DNA of 28,233 nt from Martensiomyces pterosporus (lineage: Eukaryota > Kickxellomycota > Kickxellomycetes > Kickxellales > Kickxellaceae): contig MU604042.1 in the NCBI GenBank assembly GCA_025201845.1, positions 24,976 to 53,208 of the forward strand. The letters are read 5' to 3'. The position numbers and the translations under genes were made by a program. Shown in pieces: positions 1 to 8,830 of the stretch. The notes beneath the pieces are model-generated. The model saw nothing but the letters and a program-made list of their open reading frames with translations. It was not told the DNA's origin and made no database searches. Position 1 is the first letter of the stretch. Each line of letters opens with the position of its first letter.

Positions 1-1
1 C

Positions 2-919
2 TGGGAGTACCCCGGTCGTTTGGGCGACAACTGCAACGCCTTTGACCCCGCCAACGACGCCAAGAACTACTTGCCGTTTCTCCAGAGCCTGCGCAGCGCC
101 TTTGACTCAAACTTTGGGACTCGCAAGAAGCTGATCACCATCGCTGCTCGCGTGCAGCCGTTCGACGGGCCGAACGGTCCGATGACCGATGTGTCGGAAT
201 ACGCCAAGGTGGTGGATCTTGCTAATCTGATGCAGTACGACATCAACGGTGGCTGGAACAACGTCACCGGCCCCAATGCTCCGCTCAACTTCGAAAACGG
301 CAAGGGGCTGCAGGTCTCGTTTGTTTCGGCTATTGATGCTTGGACCAAAGCCGGGTGGCCTGCCAGCCAGCTGACGGCCGGTTTGGCGTTCTATGGCCGC
401 TCCACAACTACCCTAGAGGACATGACCAAGGACCCGACCAACCAGTACCAGCCCCAGGCTAGCGTTGTGCCCTTGGGCGATAGCGAGGATGCTGCGTGGT
501 ACGACACCTGCGCAGGATCCACTGCCAACTCGGGCACCTGGCAGTGGAAGCACCTCCGTGACCAGGGTGTTCTCTCATCGCCAACCACCGCCGCTGCTCC
601 CTGGGTCCGCCAGTGGGACCCTGTTTCGCAGACACCCTGGGTGTTCAACCCCAGCACTAAGATCTTCATTTCGTATGACGACCCGCAAAGCCTCAAGATC
701 AAGGTCGACTATGCCGCATCGAAGGGTCTCGCTGGCGCCATGATCTGGTCCATCAACATGGATTCCGCCAACCACGAGCTGCTCAGCGTGGTCAGGACCT
801 TTGGCACCGGATCTGCGAGGAAGCGCGAGGTGGCCAATGAGCTCGCGCCTCCTTTTGTTGTGCCTGCGTCGTCCGCTCCTGCTCAGGCTGCCCACCAGAC
901 CCCCGTGGCTGCTGCTTAG
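2..919 (+). CDS. GH18 chitinase, 5' end outside the window
   Basis: This is the C-terminal 305 residues of a secreted family 18 chitinase, which cleaves beta-1,4-linked N-acetylglucosamine in chitin. The window opens inside the catalytic DxxDxDxE motif: the first whole codons read WEYPGR, so the catalytic Glu is the codon at 5-7. Further family marks are the VQPFDGPNGP stretch, the MQYDI motif of the substrate cleft and the late barrel Trp in MIWSINMD. It is a close paralog of the complete chitinase that starts 972 bp downstream on the same strand, so the two are a tandem duplication. Unlike that neighbour it has only a short tail, with a Kex2-like dibasic site (ARKRE) and an Ala/Pro-rich end. 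Reading frame and stop (TAG, 917-919) are clear; start, signal peptide and any upstream intron cannot be seen. Confidence 0.93.
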   Translation, partial: WEYPGRLGDNCNAFDPANDAKNYLPFLQSLRSAFDSNFGTRKKLITIAARVQPFDGPNGPMTDVSEYAKVVDLANLMQYDINGGWNNVTGPNAPLNFENGKGLQVSFVSAIDAWTKAGWPASQLTAGLAFYGRSTTTLEDMTKDPTNQYQPQASVVPLGDSEDAAWYDTCAGSTANSGTWQWKHLRDQGVLSSPTTAAAPWVRQWDPVSQTPWVFNPSTKIFISYDDPQSLKIKVDYAASKGLAGAMIWSINMDSANHELLSVVRTFGTGSARKREVANELAPPFVVPASSAPAQAAHQTPVAAA

Positions 920-1891
920 ACTGCTGCTGGTCACGAACAAATACACACGCCGGCTTCTCTTTCTCTTTCTCTTGTTTTGTTTACCAGGCCAACTGATCGC
1001 GTCCTGCTGTTAATGGCGACATCTTCTGGCGGCGCTTTCTAGCCCAGCGCTCTTTTTCACCCTGCCATTGTTTTTCAAACATGATAATACCTCCATAGCA
1101 TGTATATAGTGCGCTGGTTGGGAGAGCTCTGACTCTAAAATCTCTCTTTCCGCTGCCAGCGCGACTTTCCATCTTTGGGCCTTTCCCTGTGCTTTGCACC
1201 ACTCGCCCAACGCAGCCAGCCCAAGCAGCCCAAGAGCAAGCATAGGGGCAGAGGGTGCAGTGCCAATGATCTGCGGTCAGTTCTTAGGGCAAAACACTGC
1301 AGTGTGTAACCAAAGGGAATGTCTCGCTCTCTTCTGCATCTAGCGACCATGTGGTTACACAGGGGCGACACTACCTTTGGCAGAAGAGGATATACGAGAG
1401 TGCTAGTGCTCCAGCATCCCCATTTCGTTGCGGCAGCTGCACTAGCTCTACACTTGCTGCTGCTCATGGTCCATTGGCCATTTTGCCCAGCACTTAGCGC
1501 GGGCTCACTGCAGCAGGCCCGCATTGCTCGGTAGGTGGCCGTATAGTAGGTACTATTTCGGACCGTCGGAGCAATGTTGCTCTTGTTTTGCTGAGTATGT
1601 AGGAGCCATTGCGATGCCCTGCTCCCTTCTCCGCAGTTTCTCAGTACCGACAAGCAGGTGTAGATACAAGGCCCTTTGCTCTCCTCACTCGCATTCTGAC
1701 TGCTATAAAACCGGGGCACCATGGTCGGTTGAATTACCGGAATCTACAGCACTCGTCAGTCGTCGCCTCTTTAGCGTCTCGCTGGCCCCATCCACTTCCC
1801 TTCACCGTCTGTAAGCATCTCTGCAGTTGTCTCTTGTTGCCAGCCTCGCCTTGTCTTTCGCACACATACATACGCACTTCTTTTTCGGAGG
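920..1891. other. Intergenic: chitinase 3' flank and promoter of the next chitinase
   Basis: No credible gene is seen on either strand. The left part should carry the 3' UTR of the first chitinase and the right part the promoter and pyrimidine-rich leader of the second, including the TATA box at 1704-1710. Open frames here lack homology and mostly lack ATG starts. Confidence 0.6.
1704..1710 (+). promoter_or_regulatory. TATA box of the complete chitinase gene
   Basis: TATAAAA lies 182 nt upstream of the ATG at 1892. The leader between them is pyrimidine-rich. The only ATG near the box (1721, followed at once by a stop) lies about 16 nt downstream of it and is probably upstream of the transcription start. 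Confidence 0.6.
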
Positions 1892-3877
1892 ATGAGATTT
1901 GCCACCCTCCTCGCATTGGGCGCTAGCCTGATCTCGCATGTCGTCGAGTCCAAGACTGTTGTTGGTTACCTGCCCAGCTGGAAGCACCAGTACACCAAGG
2001 ACGTGAACTACAGCAAGTACACGCACATCAATGTGGCCTTTGGAATCCCCAGCGAGGACGGCTCCTTCTCGTTCGAGGGCGACTGGTTCCTGCCGGAGGT
2101 TGTCAGCGACATCCACTCCAAGGGCCCCAAGGTGCTCATGTCGGTGGGCGGCTGGTCCGGGTCCAACTACCTCTCAAACATCCTCAAAAACAGCAGCACG
2201 CGCGACAAATTCCTCAACTCCATCACCGACTATGTCAGACAGTACCATCTGGACGGCATCGACATCGACTGGGAGTACCCCGGCAGAGAGGGCAATGCGG
2301 GCAATGCAATCGACCCCCAGAACGACACCCCCAACTTCCTCAAGTTCCTCCAGGACCTGCGCACCAAGTTTGACAGCTCGTTTGGCGGCGAGCACAAGCT
2401 GATTACTCTGGCTGTGCGTGTGCAGCCCTTTGACGGACCCAGCGGGCCGGTGGCAGATGTCTCGGAGTTTGCCAAGGTGGTGGACTTTGCCAACTTGATG
2501 CAGTACGACATTTCGGGCGCGTGGCTGAAGAACACTGGACCCAATGCGCCCTTCAACTACGACAAGGCCAAGGGTGAGCCGTTCTCGTTCGTGTCCGCCA
2601 TCAATGCGTGGACCAGCGCCGGGTGGCCAGCCAGCCAGCTCAACGCCGGCTTGGCGTTCTACGGCCGTGCTACTACTGCCCTCGTCGACATGACGCAGGA
2701 TCCCAACAACCAGTACCAGCCGCAGTCGCAGACCCTGCCTCAGGGCGATAAGGAAGATGCTCCCTGGGGAGGGTCGTACTCGGGTGTGTGGCAGTACAAG
2801 AACTTGCGTGCGCAGAGCGTGCTTGGCTCGCCCGAGTCTGCCGCTAAGCCTTGGGTGCGGCAGTGGGACGATATTACGATGACGCCATGGCTGTTCAATC
2901 CTTCAGACAAGATGTTTATCTCGTACGACGATACAAGGAGCATTGGTGTCAAGGCAAAGTATGCAGAGGAGAGAGGGCTGGGCGGACTAATGGTGTGGAC
3001 TATCAACATGGACTACAACGATGAGTTGCTGGATATGGCCATCAGCCCTAATGGCGGCAGCTCCAGCGGCAGTGGTAGCGGCGGCAGCACACCTGCTCCT
3101 CCGGCTTCTTCCTCTGCCATGTCGTCGTCGTCGCCGTCGTCGTTGCCCACATCCGAAATCCCTGCCACCACCTTGAGCCCCACATCCGATGCTACCACCA
3201 CCAGCTCATCTCCTGGTGTCTGGTGGACTCCCTCTACCACCGCTTCTTCTCCTCTCTTGTCCACTTCTGCGACCACCGCACCAGAGCCTGCTTCCACCAG
3301 CTCTTCGTCTGCTGTCTGGTGGACGCCCTCTTCATCGGCTGTGTCTTCTGTGGCTACCTCATCGGAAACTGCCGCCCCTAGCTCATCATCGCCTTCCACC
3401 ATGTGGTGGACACCCTCTCCTTCATCCACTGCTCCTGCTCCTCAGCAGACGTCGTCGACTGTCAGCTACCCGCCATCCACCACAGCCACCGCTGCTCCTT
3501 CTTCAGCTGCTGTCCCAGAGACTCAGCCATCGTTGTCCGCTGCTCCGCCAGCCACCGCACAGCCCACGACCACAACTGCTTGGGAGCAGCCAGCAGCTAC
3601 TACATCCGCTGCTGCCCCTACTTCTTCGGCGCCAGTCTCAAGCGCTCCTCAGCCGCCAGTCTGGACGCAGACGGTGGAGTCTGCTGCCCCCGCCACCCCC
3701 ACTAGCACCACCAGCTGCCCCAGCACCGACTGGATGGTCGTCACATCGACTGCCGCGCCAGTGACCGTGTTCCAGAGCATCAACCAGGACCCCGTTGTTG
3801 TTACCCAGGTTGTCACAGCAGCACCCCCCGCGCAGCCAACTGTGGTTGTTAGACAGACCTACACGCTTGGCCACTAG
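1892..3877 (+). CDS. Secreted GH18 chitinase with long Ser/Thr/Pro-rich tail
   Basis: The 661-residue product hydrolyses chitin outside the cell or in the wall. Residues 1-20 form a signal peptide (hydrophobic core, then VES before KTVVGYLPSW). The TIM barrel covers about residues 21-380: the SxGG motif is SVGGWSG at 84-90, the catalytic motif DGIDIDWE at 121-128 with E128 as proton donor, MQYDI at 203-207, and a late barrel Trp at 369. From about 385 to 640 the protein is Ser/Thr/Ala/Pro-rich, probably O-mannosylated, with a WWTPS motif at 444, 476 and 505. The C-terminus (ending RQTYTLGH) has no hydrophobic GPI signal. The barrel closely matches the partial chitinase to the left. The gene has no intron, starts at a true ATG after a TATA-bearing leader, and converges on the dehydrogenase gene with a 155-nt gap. 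Confidence 0.96.
   Translation: MRFATLLALGASLISHVVESKTVVGYLPSWKHQYTKDVNYSKYTHINVAFGIPSEDGSFSFEGDWFLPEVVSDIHSKGPKVLMSVGGWSGSNYLSNILKNSSTRDKFLNSITDYVRQYHLDGIDIDWEYPGREGNAGNAIDPQNDTPNFLKFLQDLRTKFDSSFGGEHKLITLAVRVQPFDGPSGPVADVSEFAKVVDFANLMQYDISGAWLKNTGPNAPFNYDKAKGEPFSFVSAINAWTSAGWPASQLNAGLAFYGRATTALVDMTQDPNNQYQPQSQTLPQGDKEDAPWGGSYSGVWQYKNLRAQSVLGSPESAAKPWVRQWDDITMTPWLFNPSDKMFISYDDTRSIGVKAKYAEERGLGGLMVWTINMDYNDELLDMAISPNGGSSSGSGSGGSTPAPPASSSAMSSSSPSSLPTSEIPATTLSPTSDATTTSSSPGVWWTPSTTASSPLLSTSATTAPEPASTSSSSAVWWTPSSSAVSSVATSSETAAPSSSSPSTMWWTPSPSSTAPAPQQTSSTVSYPPSTTATAAPSSAAVPETQPSLSAAPPATAQPTTTTAWEQPAATTSAAAPTSSAPVSSAPQPPVWTQTVESAAPATPTSTTSCPSTDWMVVTSTAAPVTVFQSINQDPVVVTQVVTAAPPAQPTVVVRQTYTLGH
3118..3144 (+). 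repeat. TCG-type trinucleotide tract in the chitinase tail
   Basis: A run of mostly tcg codons encodes a Ser-rich stretch at the start of the mucin-like tail. Such tracts expand and contract easily, so tail length may vary between strains (inference). Confidence 0.5.
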
Positions 3878-4032
3878 TCGCTAGAAACCAGACATTCATT
3901 TTCCAACCCTTCCGCATCAATTTTTGCTTTTTCTCATCTTTTTCAAATATATATAAATTGGCATTGTAAAAATGACTGCAGCGCACTTGCAAATGTACGA
4001 CGTGTGTAGCGGTGTAGAGAAAGGCAGCACTC

Positions 4033-5322
4033 TTACTCCTGGTACTGCTTCGACAGGGACTTGGCAATGGTCTGGAGCTGGATGTTGCTGGTGCCCTCGT
4101 AGATGGCGCCAATCTTGCAGTCGCGGAAGAACTTTTCGACAGGGAACTCGCGAGTGAATCCCACGCCGCCAAGCCACTCCACAGCCTTCGACGAGGCCTT
4201 CTCGGCGACCTGCGAGGCATACAGCTTGGCCATCGCCGCCTCCTTCACAAACGGCTTGCCCTCCTCCTTCAGTCTGGCCGCATTGTAGGTCAACAGGCGG
4301 GCAGCCTCAATCTCGACGGCCACCTGGGCGTACTGGTGCTGCATGGCCTGGAAGTCGCCCAGGTAGGTGTTGAACTGCTTGCGCTGGAACAGGTAGGGCA
4401 TGGCGTAGTCGAAGGCGCCCTGAGCAAGGCCGACCATCTGGGCAGCAATGCCGATGCGGCCCTCGTTGAGGATCTCGATGGCGATCTTGTACCCCTTCCC
4501 GACCTCGCCCACGACGTTCTCCACGGGCACCTTGACGTCATCGAACGAGAGCTGGCACGTCGAGGACGAGCGGATTCCCAGCTTCTTCTCCTTCTTGGCG
4601 ATCTTGACACCCATGTCCTTGTCGACAACAAAGCACGTGATGCCCTTGTAGCCCTTCGACGGGTCGACGTTGGCAAACACCAGGAAGACCTCGGCCTCGC
4701 CCGAGTTGGTGATCCACATCTTGGTGCCGTTGAGCAGGTAGTGGTCGCCCTTCAGCTCCGCACGTGTCTGGAGGGAAAAGGCGTCGGAGCCGGCACCGGC
4801 CTCGGAGAGGCAGAAGCTCCCGACCTTGTTTTCAGCCAGCTGAGGGAGGTACTTCTCCTGCAGGTGCTTGCTGCCGTAGGTGCGGAAGACCGTGTTGACC
4901 AGGGTGTTGTGGACGTCGCAGAGGACGCTAACGGAGGGATCGATTTTGGCCAGCTCCTCGATAACAAGGATCGCCGATGTGAAGGACGCCTCAGCGCCGC
5001 CCAGCTCGGCCGGGGTCTCGACGCCCATCAGCCCGGTTTCAAAGAGCCCGCGGATGACCGAGGGGTCCATCACCTCGCTCTCGTCCATCTCAAAGACCTT
5101 GGGCTGGACCACCTCGCGCGCGAAGCGGCTGACGACGTCGCGCATCATCTGCTCGTCCTCGGTGAGCGTGTGCAGCGAGGGAATCTGGGACTCGCTAAGG
5201 GCGGCGGGGGTGGTGCTGAACCTGCTCGACGACAGGAGGCTGCCGCATGCTGCATGCTGCCGCGCCATGGCCTTGGCGGCGAGCTGGCGGCGGGCGGTGG
5301 CGGAGAAGGCTGAGCGAAGCAT
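4033..5322 (-). CDS. ACADSB: Short/branched-chain acyl-CoA dehydrogenase, mitochondrial
   Basis: The 429-residue flavoenzyme oxidises short or 2-methyl-branched acyl-CoA to the 2-enoyl-CoA and passes electrons to ETF, in isoleucine/valine catabolism and beta-oxidation in the mitochondrial matrix. The N-terminus ([13 protein letters not shown], Arg/Ser/Ala-rich, no acids) is a targeting presequence. The first ACAD signature is [13 protein letters not shown]; the second runs from EWLGGVGF to KFFRD. The catalytic base is the Glu in [13 protein letters not shown] (about residue 409), in the position used by the SCAD/ACADSB group rather than the IVD or LCAD position. The ATG at 5322 is chosen because the frame's two preceding codons begin with TTG only. 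A TATA box lies 149 nt upstream. Close specificity (ACADSB rather than butyryl-CoA dehydrogenase) is inferred from motif likeness. Confidence 0.93.
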   Translation of the reverse strand: MLRSAFSATARRQLAAKAMARQHAACGSLLSSSRFSTTPAALSESQIPSLHTLTEDEQMMRDVVSRFAREVVQPKVFEMDESEVMDPSVIRGLFETGLMGVETPAELGGAEASFTSAILVIEELAKIDPSVSVLCDVHNTLVNTVFRTYGSKHLQEKYLPQLAENKVGSFCLSEAGAGSDAFSLQTRAELKGDHYLLNGTKMWITNSGEAEVFLVFANVDPSKGYKGITCFVVDKDMGVKIAKKEKKLGIRSSSTCQLSFDDVKVPVENVVGEVGKGYKIAIEILNEGRIGIAAQMVGLAQGAFDYAMPYLFQRKQFNTYLGDFQAMQHQYAQVAVEIEAARLLTYNAARLKEEGKPFVKEAAMAKLYASQVAEKASSKAVEWLGGVGFTREFPVEKFFRDCKIGAIYEGTSNIQLQTIAKSLSKQYQE

Positions 5323-5470
5323 CTTCAAGCAAATAAGCAGGCGTTTGTGTTCCTTGGGTAGTTGTGCGGAAAGCCGGGAGGCAGAAAAAGAGAGAAATAG
5401 TCAGGGGGAGCAGAAGAGGTGAAGTACAGGTGCATGTGCATGGGGAGGGGCGCGAGGCAGGTCGCATGAG

Positions 5471-5477
5471 CTTTATA
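5471..5477 (-). promoter_or_regulatory. TATA box of the acyl-CoA dehydrogenase gene
   Basis: On the minus strand the sequence reads TATAAAG, 149 nt upstream of the ATG at 5322. It is followed by a C/T-rich leader typical of fungal promoters. Confidence 0.5.
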
Positions 5478-5679
5478 CGTCCTCCCGCTGGCTGGCCTGT
5501 GGAAGAGGCAGCAGCAGTCCTCAATTGCGTTGCATGAGATAAGGAAGCACTCGCCCTCCCTCCTGGAGGCGTCGCTGCCGCTTTTCGCTCCGGTTCTCAC
5601 GATAGGCCCGCTGCGGGTGAGGGGGAAAGCGCAGGCAGCAGTCTCAGTGGCGCCCGTTGCTAGGCGTGGAGAAGGCCTT

Positions 5680-5692
5680 CACGTGCCACGTG
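5680..5692. promoter_or_regulatory. Two abutting E-boxes, CACGTGCCACGTG
   Basis: Two perfect CACGTG palindromes are separated by one base, about 360 nt upstream of the dehydrogenase start. CACGTG is the core site of fungal bHLH factors such as Cbf1, Pho4 and the SREBP/Ino families. The arrangement suggests paired binding; the factor and target gene are inference. Confidence 0.45.
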
Positions 5693-6059
5693 CAGCACTG
5701 ACCTCCACGCAATTTTCCTATCTCGCCCCTCGCTTCTTTGGCGCTGCCCCGATCCCGCCTTTGCCCATATTTCCCCTGGCTGCAATCATCACACTAGCAC
5801 GGCATCAGCCGATCACCGGATCTAGCCTGCAGACTGCTCTGCACTGGCGATCCGGATCCAGCGCCCGTAGACATGCCGCGTGTCGCGGAGGCCTGCGCCA
5901 AGCAGACCCCTGCTAAGACCGAGGGCACGCAGCATGCGTATATCGCGGACACGGGGGGCATATGTGGGAGTACGTGTGTATATAAGGAAACAGGAAAGAT
6001 AAGTGAAAGGGCAATGTAAATAGAAATCCAGACATCCCCCCGAGCAGCAGGGAGATAAG

Positions 6060-6069
6060 GAGGGAAAGC
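6060..6069 (+). other. GAGGGAAAGC word, copy 1 of 6
   Basis: Exact 10-mer in the strip between the dehydrogenase and NDUFB7. The other copies are at 7262-7271, 16476-16485, 18406-18415 and 22294-22303 on the + strand and 24967-24976 on the minus strand, all outside coding sequence. Confidence 0.5.
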
Positions 6070-6151
6070 AGGGCGCTCGCATTGCGGCATGCAGCGTGAG
6101 AAAAGCCCACCATGCAGACGCAGCAGCAACCTCGCTGCAGCCTGCAGCCGT

Positions 6152-6535
6152 TTAGTTCTTCTTCTCCTCGGTCTTCAGCTGCGCGAGCATCTTTGAGCGA
6201 CGCATGAAATCCTCGTACTCGCACTTCTCGTACGCATGTCTCTCCTCTTCGCACTTCCACGGCATGTACGCTGTGCGATGACGGCACTTGTTCAGAGGAA
6301 CAAGCAGGTGTGCGCAGTAGTCGCGGTAGCGCAGGGGCAGGCGCGCCTCGGCCATTTCCTGCGACGAAATCTTCATCTCTACACAAAGCAAAAGCCAATT
6401 GGGGCAAGGTTAGTGCGCTGATTTCTCATTGTGAAGTGGAGTTGGCCACCTCTGTCGAGAGCAGATAGCAAAGCACAGGGTGGGCTGTCTTCGATGCAAT
6501 CTCCTTGCCGTACCTGGCTCCTTGAATTCAACCAT
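6152..6535 (-). CDS. NDUFB7: NADH:ubiquinone oxidoreductase subunit NDUFB7 (B18), two exons
   Basis: This 82-residue accessory subunit sits on the intermembrane-space face of the complex I membrane arm. The coding sequence joins exon 1 (6514-6535, 22 nt) to exon 2 (6152-6378). Exon 2 encodes the twin Cx9C motif of a CHCH fold, CAHLLVPLNKC and CEEERHAYEKC, which forms two disulfides after Mia40 import. Exon 1 encodes MVEFKEP and the junction codon restores Glu, giving FKEPEMKISSQEMAEARL, which matches the EREMVATQQEMMDAQL region just before the first Cx9C of animal NDUFB7. Splice signals and phase are consistent. Exon 2 has its own ATG at 6376, so an unspliced, shorter start is possible but less likely. 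The gene shows that the organism retains complex I. Confidence 0.9.
6379..6513 (-). other. Intron of NDUFB7
   Basis: The 135-nt intron reads, in the sense direction, CCAG|GTACGG at the donor, CACTAACC near its end (branch point CTAAC at 6409-6413, about 31 nt before the acceptor) and TTTGTGTAG|AG at the acceptor. It is phase 1. It is the only intron with full support in the window. Confidence 0.85.
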
Positions 6536-7477
6536 TTTTGTAGCGCGCTATGTTGCTGTATTGTTTTTTCGTTCTCTTTGCGCACGACCAAGAAGCAGTC
6601 CCCAATTGAGCAGGCTGTAGCCGGGAATAAAAGGATAATAAAGGAGCACCAACAAATTGACCAACAAAACAAAGCGTGCCTCCCGCCAATTCAAGCGTTG
6701 ATTGCCACTAGGCGTCTGCTTGGTGCACTTTGAGGCGGGGCGCAAGCTCTGTGTGCCTCCTAGATATAGATAATGGACGATCTTCTGATCGTCTAATCGC
6801 GTAATCCAGCACCCGCAATTAGTGCGCCTACAGGCGTCGCTGTCTCTGGCTCGTGTCTTCTAGACAGGAGCCGGGAGCTGTCTTAGGAAGGCGGCCTGGG
6901 CACAACAGCAGCAGGGACGCCATTTGCGCTCCCACTTGAGCGGCCCATGCTGCCGCGGGCACCTCCAGCAGAGGCGGATCAGGGCGCGGCATCCAGTAGA
7001 CACGCCGTGTTTGGTGGGGAGCAGCCGCCGAGTAGAAATGGCAGCACGCATGGCGTGCAGGGGCTGGGCGCCATCCATACAAGGGCCAAATGCAGACAAT
7101 GGATGCAGGCAGCCAGGAGCTGCGAAGTAGCGTTGTGTGCCAGGGAGTCAGCGCTGCTATAGATTTGCGGCAGCACTGTTTCGGAGTATGCGGCGTGCCA
7201 GTCAGTAATGCATACGCACAGTGCATGTAGCATTTAATTATCCGCTGCATATGGATGCTAGGAGGGAAAGCGACATGGTGGAGGTTTGTTTCTGGCAGAG
7301 AAAGAGGGTGGCCAGTTCATATTTTTAAAATAGAAAAGCAGTAAGGTGACTCACAAGAATGAGCCTCTTTCCAGAGAAACAGGAGATGCTGCCAAAAGAA
7401 GCATGGAAATAGAAAACAAGCGTTGGTAGTGTTGCCATATGATACAGTTGTCCAGACAACACCAACTCGCACAGGGC
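6536..7477. other. Intergenic: NDUFB7 promoter and flank of the 121-residue gene
   Basis: No gene is supported. The strip beside 6536 should hold the NDUFB7 promoter; no clear TATA is seen. A perfect 7-bp stem with a 4-nt loop lies at 6776-6793 (GACGATC TTCT GATCGTC). One copy of GAGGGAAAGC is at 7262-7271. Cys-rich minus-strand frames between 6828 and 7250 have no recognisable domain, and at least one starts without ATG. Confidence 0.5.
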
Positions 7478-7843
7478 TCAGTCGCCGTGCATCTCGTTGA
7501 TGTTGTGGTATTTTGCAGCGGCTGGGAGAACGCGAACCTCGCCAAAGGTCGCAGCGCGTGCCGCATCGTGCGCTATAGCCTTCTCGTAGTGCCTGTCCAT
7601 CATGACATCCTCGCTGAAGGCAAAGGCCTCGAGTCCGTCGTCCGCCGAGTGCTCGTGGGCACTCGTCAGCTCGCCGCCGATAGACGAGACACGCAGGGTT
7701 TGGCTGCTGGTGTCATTGGCGCCTGTTGTTGCCGTGTAGCCGCGGATGGATTGCGTGGCTGCGATGGACACTCGGGGCTGCAGCGCCATAAGCTTGCTGG
7801 TGCTGCTGGTGCTGCTGGTGCTGAGGAGGCGTGATATAAGCAT
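7478..7843 (-). CDS. Small protein of unknown function, probably mitochondrial
   Basis: The 121-residue product is not recognised. Its first 35 residues (MLISRLLSTSSTSSTSK..., then IRGYTATT) are rich in Ser, Thr, Leu and Arg with no acidic residue, as in a matrix-targeting presequence; RGY followed by T could be a processing site. The rest is acidic and His-rich, with DDGLEAFAFSEDVMMDRHYEKA and a terminal KYHNINEMHGD. There is no membrane segment. Support for a real gene is a true ATG, a consensus TATA box 124 nt upstream, and the coherent presequence. A 9-bp tandem repeat encodes STSSTSSTS. It could be an assembly factor or an accessory subunit of a respiratory complex; that is a guess from the presequence and the neighbouring NDUFB7 gene. 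Confidence 0.7.
   Translation of the reverse strand: MLISRLLSTSSTSSTSKLMALQPRVSIAATQSIRGYTATTGANDTSSQTLRVSSIGGELTSAHEHSADDGLEAFAFSEDVMMDRHYEKAIAHDAARAATFGEVRVLPAAAKYHNINEMHGD
7795..7824 (-). repeat. Three-unit 9-bp tandem repeat in the presequence region
   Basis: On the + strand the unit is tgctggtgc, repeated about three times; it encodes the STS repeats near the N-terminus of the 121-residue protein. Presequences tolerate such length changes. Confidence 0.7.
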
Positions 7844-8830
7844 GGCTGATGGATGTTTTTTTTAGAGGCAGAGTGGTGTGTGGAGTGAGGACAGAGCCAA
7901 GGGGTGAAGGAGGTGTTGGAGGCAGGATGCAAAAGTCCCGCGCCTGGGAGGCTGGATGCCGTGCTGTATTTATACCATGCAGCGCTCTCTGCTCGCCTCG
8001 CAGTGACCCTACTCTGCAGCAGCGCTGCCAAAGCGTCTACTGTAGCGAAAAGCCCACGCGGCATGACGCCCCGTTTGCTCTTTTTGGAGCTATTGCCCAC
8101 GTTTGGAGCCCACGCGAGCAGTTACCCTTTATTCTAAAACTCCAAAGAACGCCCTCTCCTGTGCCCACGTGTCGCATTCTATAGGCTGGGTGCGTCCAAG
8201 AGGTGCCCGAGAGGGGCGGGCAGAGGCACAGCTGGACGCTGCATGGCTGAAGAGGGGGCTTGCCCATTGTGTCGTCACCACCCATCGGGCACCGCCTCTC
8301 TTCCTCGGCTGCCCCTCCCGTCTATCCTGGCACGCAAAACAGCACCAGATGCCGTGCTGTTTCAGCCAGCAACACAGCCTATTGCTCTGATGAAACCCCG
8401 GCTCCAGCCAGCCAAGACGCAGCCTCTAGTATTGCCCAAAGATCTCGGTCAGATGTGCCCTGCAGGTCACGCGACTGTGAATCGATCGAGCCGTATGGCC
8501 AGGTGAGCCGGGTGGTCCGGCTCCGAGCAGTGTATGCATGTGTGAGCATGAATGGCTCTTTCGCTGTGGTCCAATTCTCCAGGCACACCACAGGCGCTGC
8601 TTGCGCCTGGTTATCACGGCAAGGTACCGCTGAGAGGTGGTTGAGTCCGGCATTCTCTCGCGTCAGCTCTGCTCGTTGTTCAGCCCTTGCTCTGTACTGT
8701 TGCATCGCAGCTCCCCTCCGTCATTTCCCTTCAGAAGCCCTACATTCAGCCCTTCTATTTTTATTCTGCGTGTGCGTGTTTCCCTTCTCTTGCAATTTAC
8801 CAGGTCCCTTTCCGCTTCTTCAGCTCGGCA
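7844..8830. other. Divergent intergenic region
   Basis: This strip separates the 121-residue gene (minus) from the first F-box gene (plus) and holds both promoters. The minus TATA is at 7967-7974; the plus promoter shows a long pyrimidine-rich leader (8690-8830) but no clear TATA. A long plus-strand frame at 8260-8886 begins with TTG, has no domain and runs into the F-box gene in another frame, so it is not called. Confidence 0.55.
7967..7974 (-). promoter_or_regulatory. TATA box of the 121-residue gene
   Basis: On the minus strand the sequence is TATAAATA, 124 nt upstream of the ATG at 7843. It is the main non-protein evidence that the small gene is expressed. Confidence 0.6.

Larger units (their letters stand above)
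5323..6151. other. Intergenic: dehydrogenase promoter and NDUFB7 3' flank
   Basis: No convincing gene is present. The left part is the dehydrogenase promoter (TATA at 5471-5477 on the minus strand, double E-box at 5680-5692). The right part should contain the NDUFB7 3' UTR and one copy of the recurring GAGGGAAAGC word at 6060-6069. A plus-strand TATATAAGG near 5980 is followed only by tiny ORFs. Confidence 0.55.

Noticed and set aside
1135..1722. Minus-strand 195-codon frame in the chitinase intergenic region
   Set aside because: No domain, low-complexity mix of residues, and it is antisense to the promoter of the second chitinase.
5323..5328. Two-codon N-terminal extension of the acyl-CoA dehydrogenase
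   Set aside because: The upstream codon is TTG; the ATG at 5322 gives a normal presequence.
5978..5986. Plus-strand TATATAAGG in the NDUFB7 3' flank
   Set aside because: Only very short or domain-free frames follow it, and it sits in the expected 3' UTR of a minus-strand gene.
6828..7250. Minus-strand Cys-rich frames
   Set aside because: One of them opens with TTG, composition is erratic, and there is no domain or promoter.
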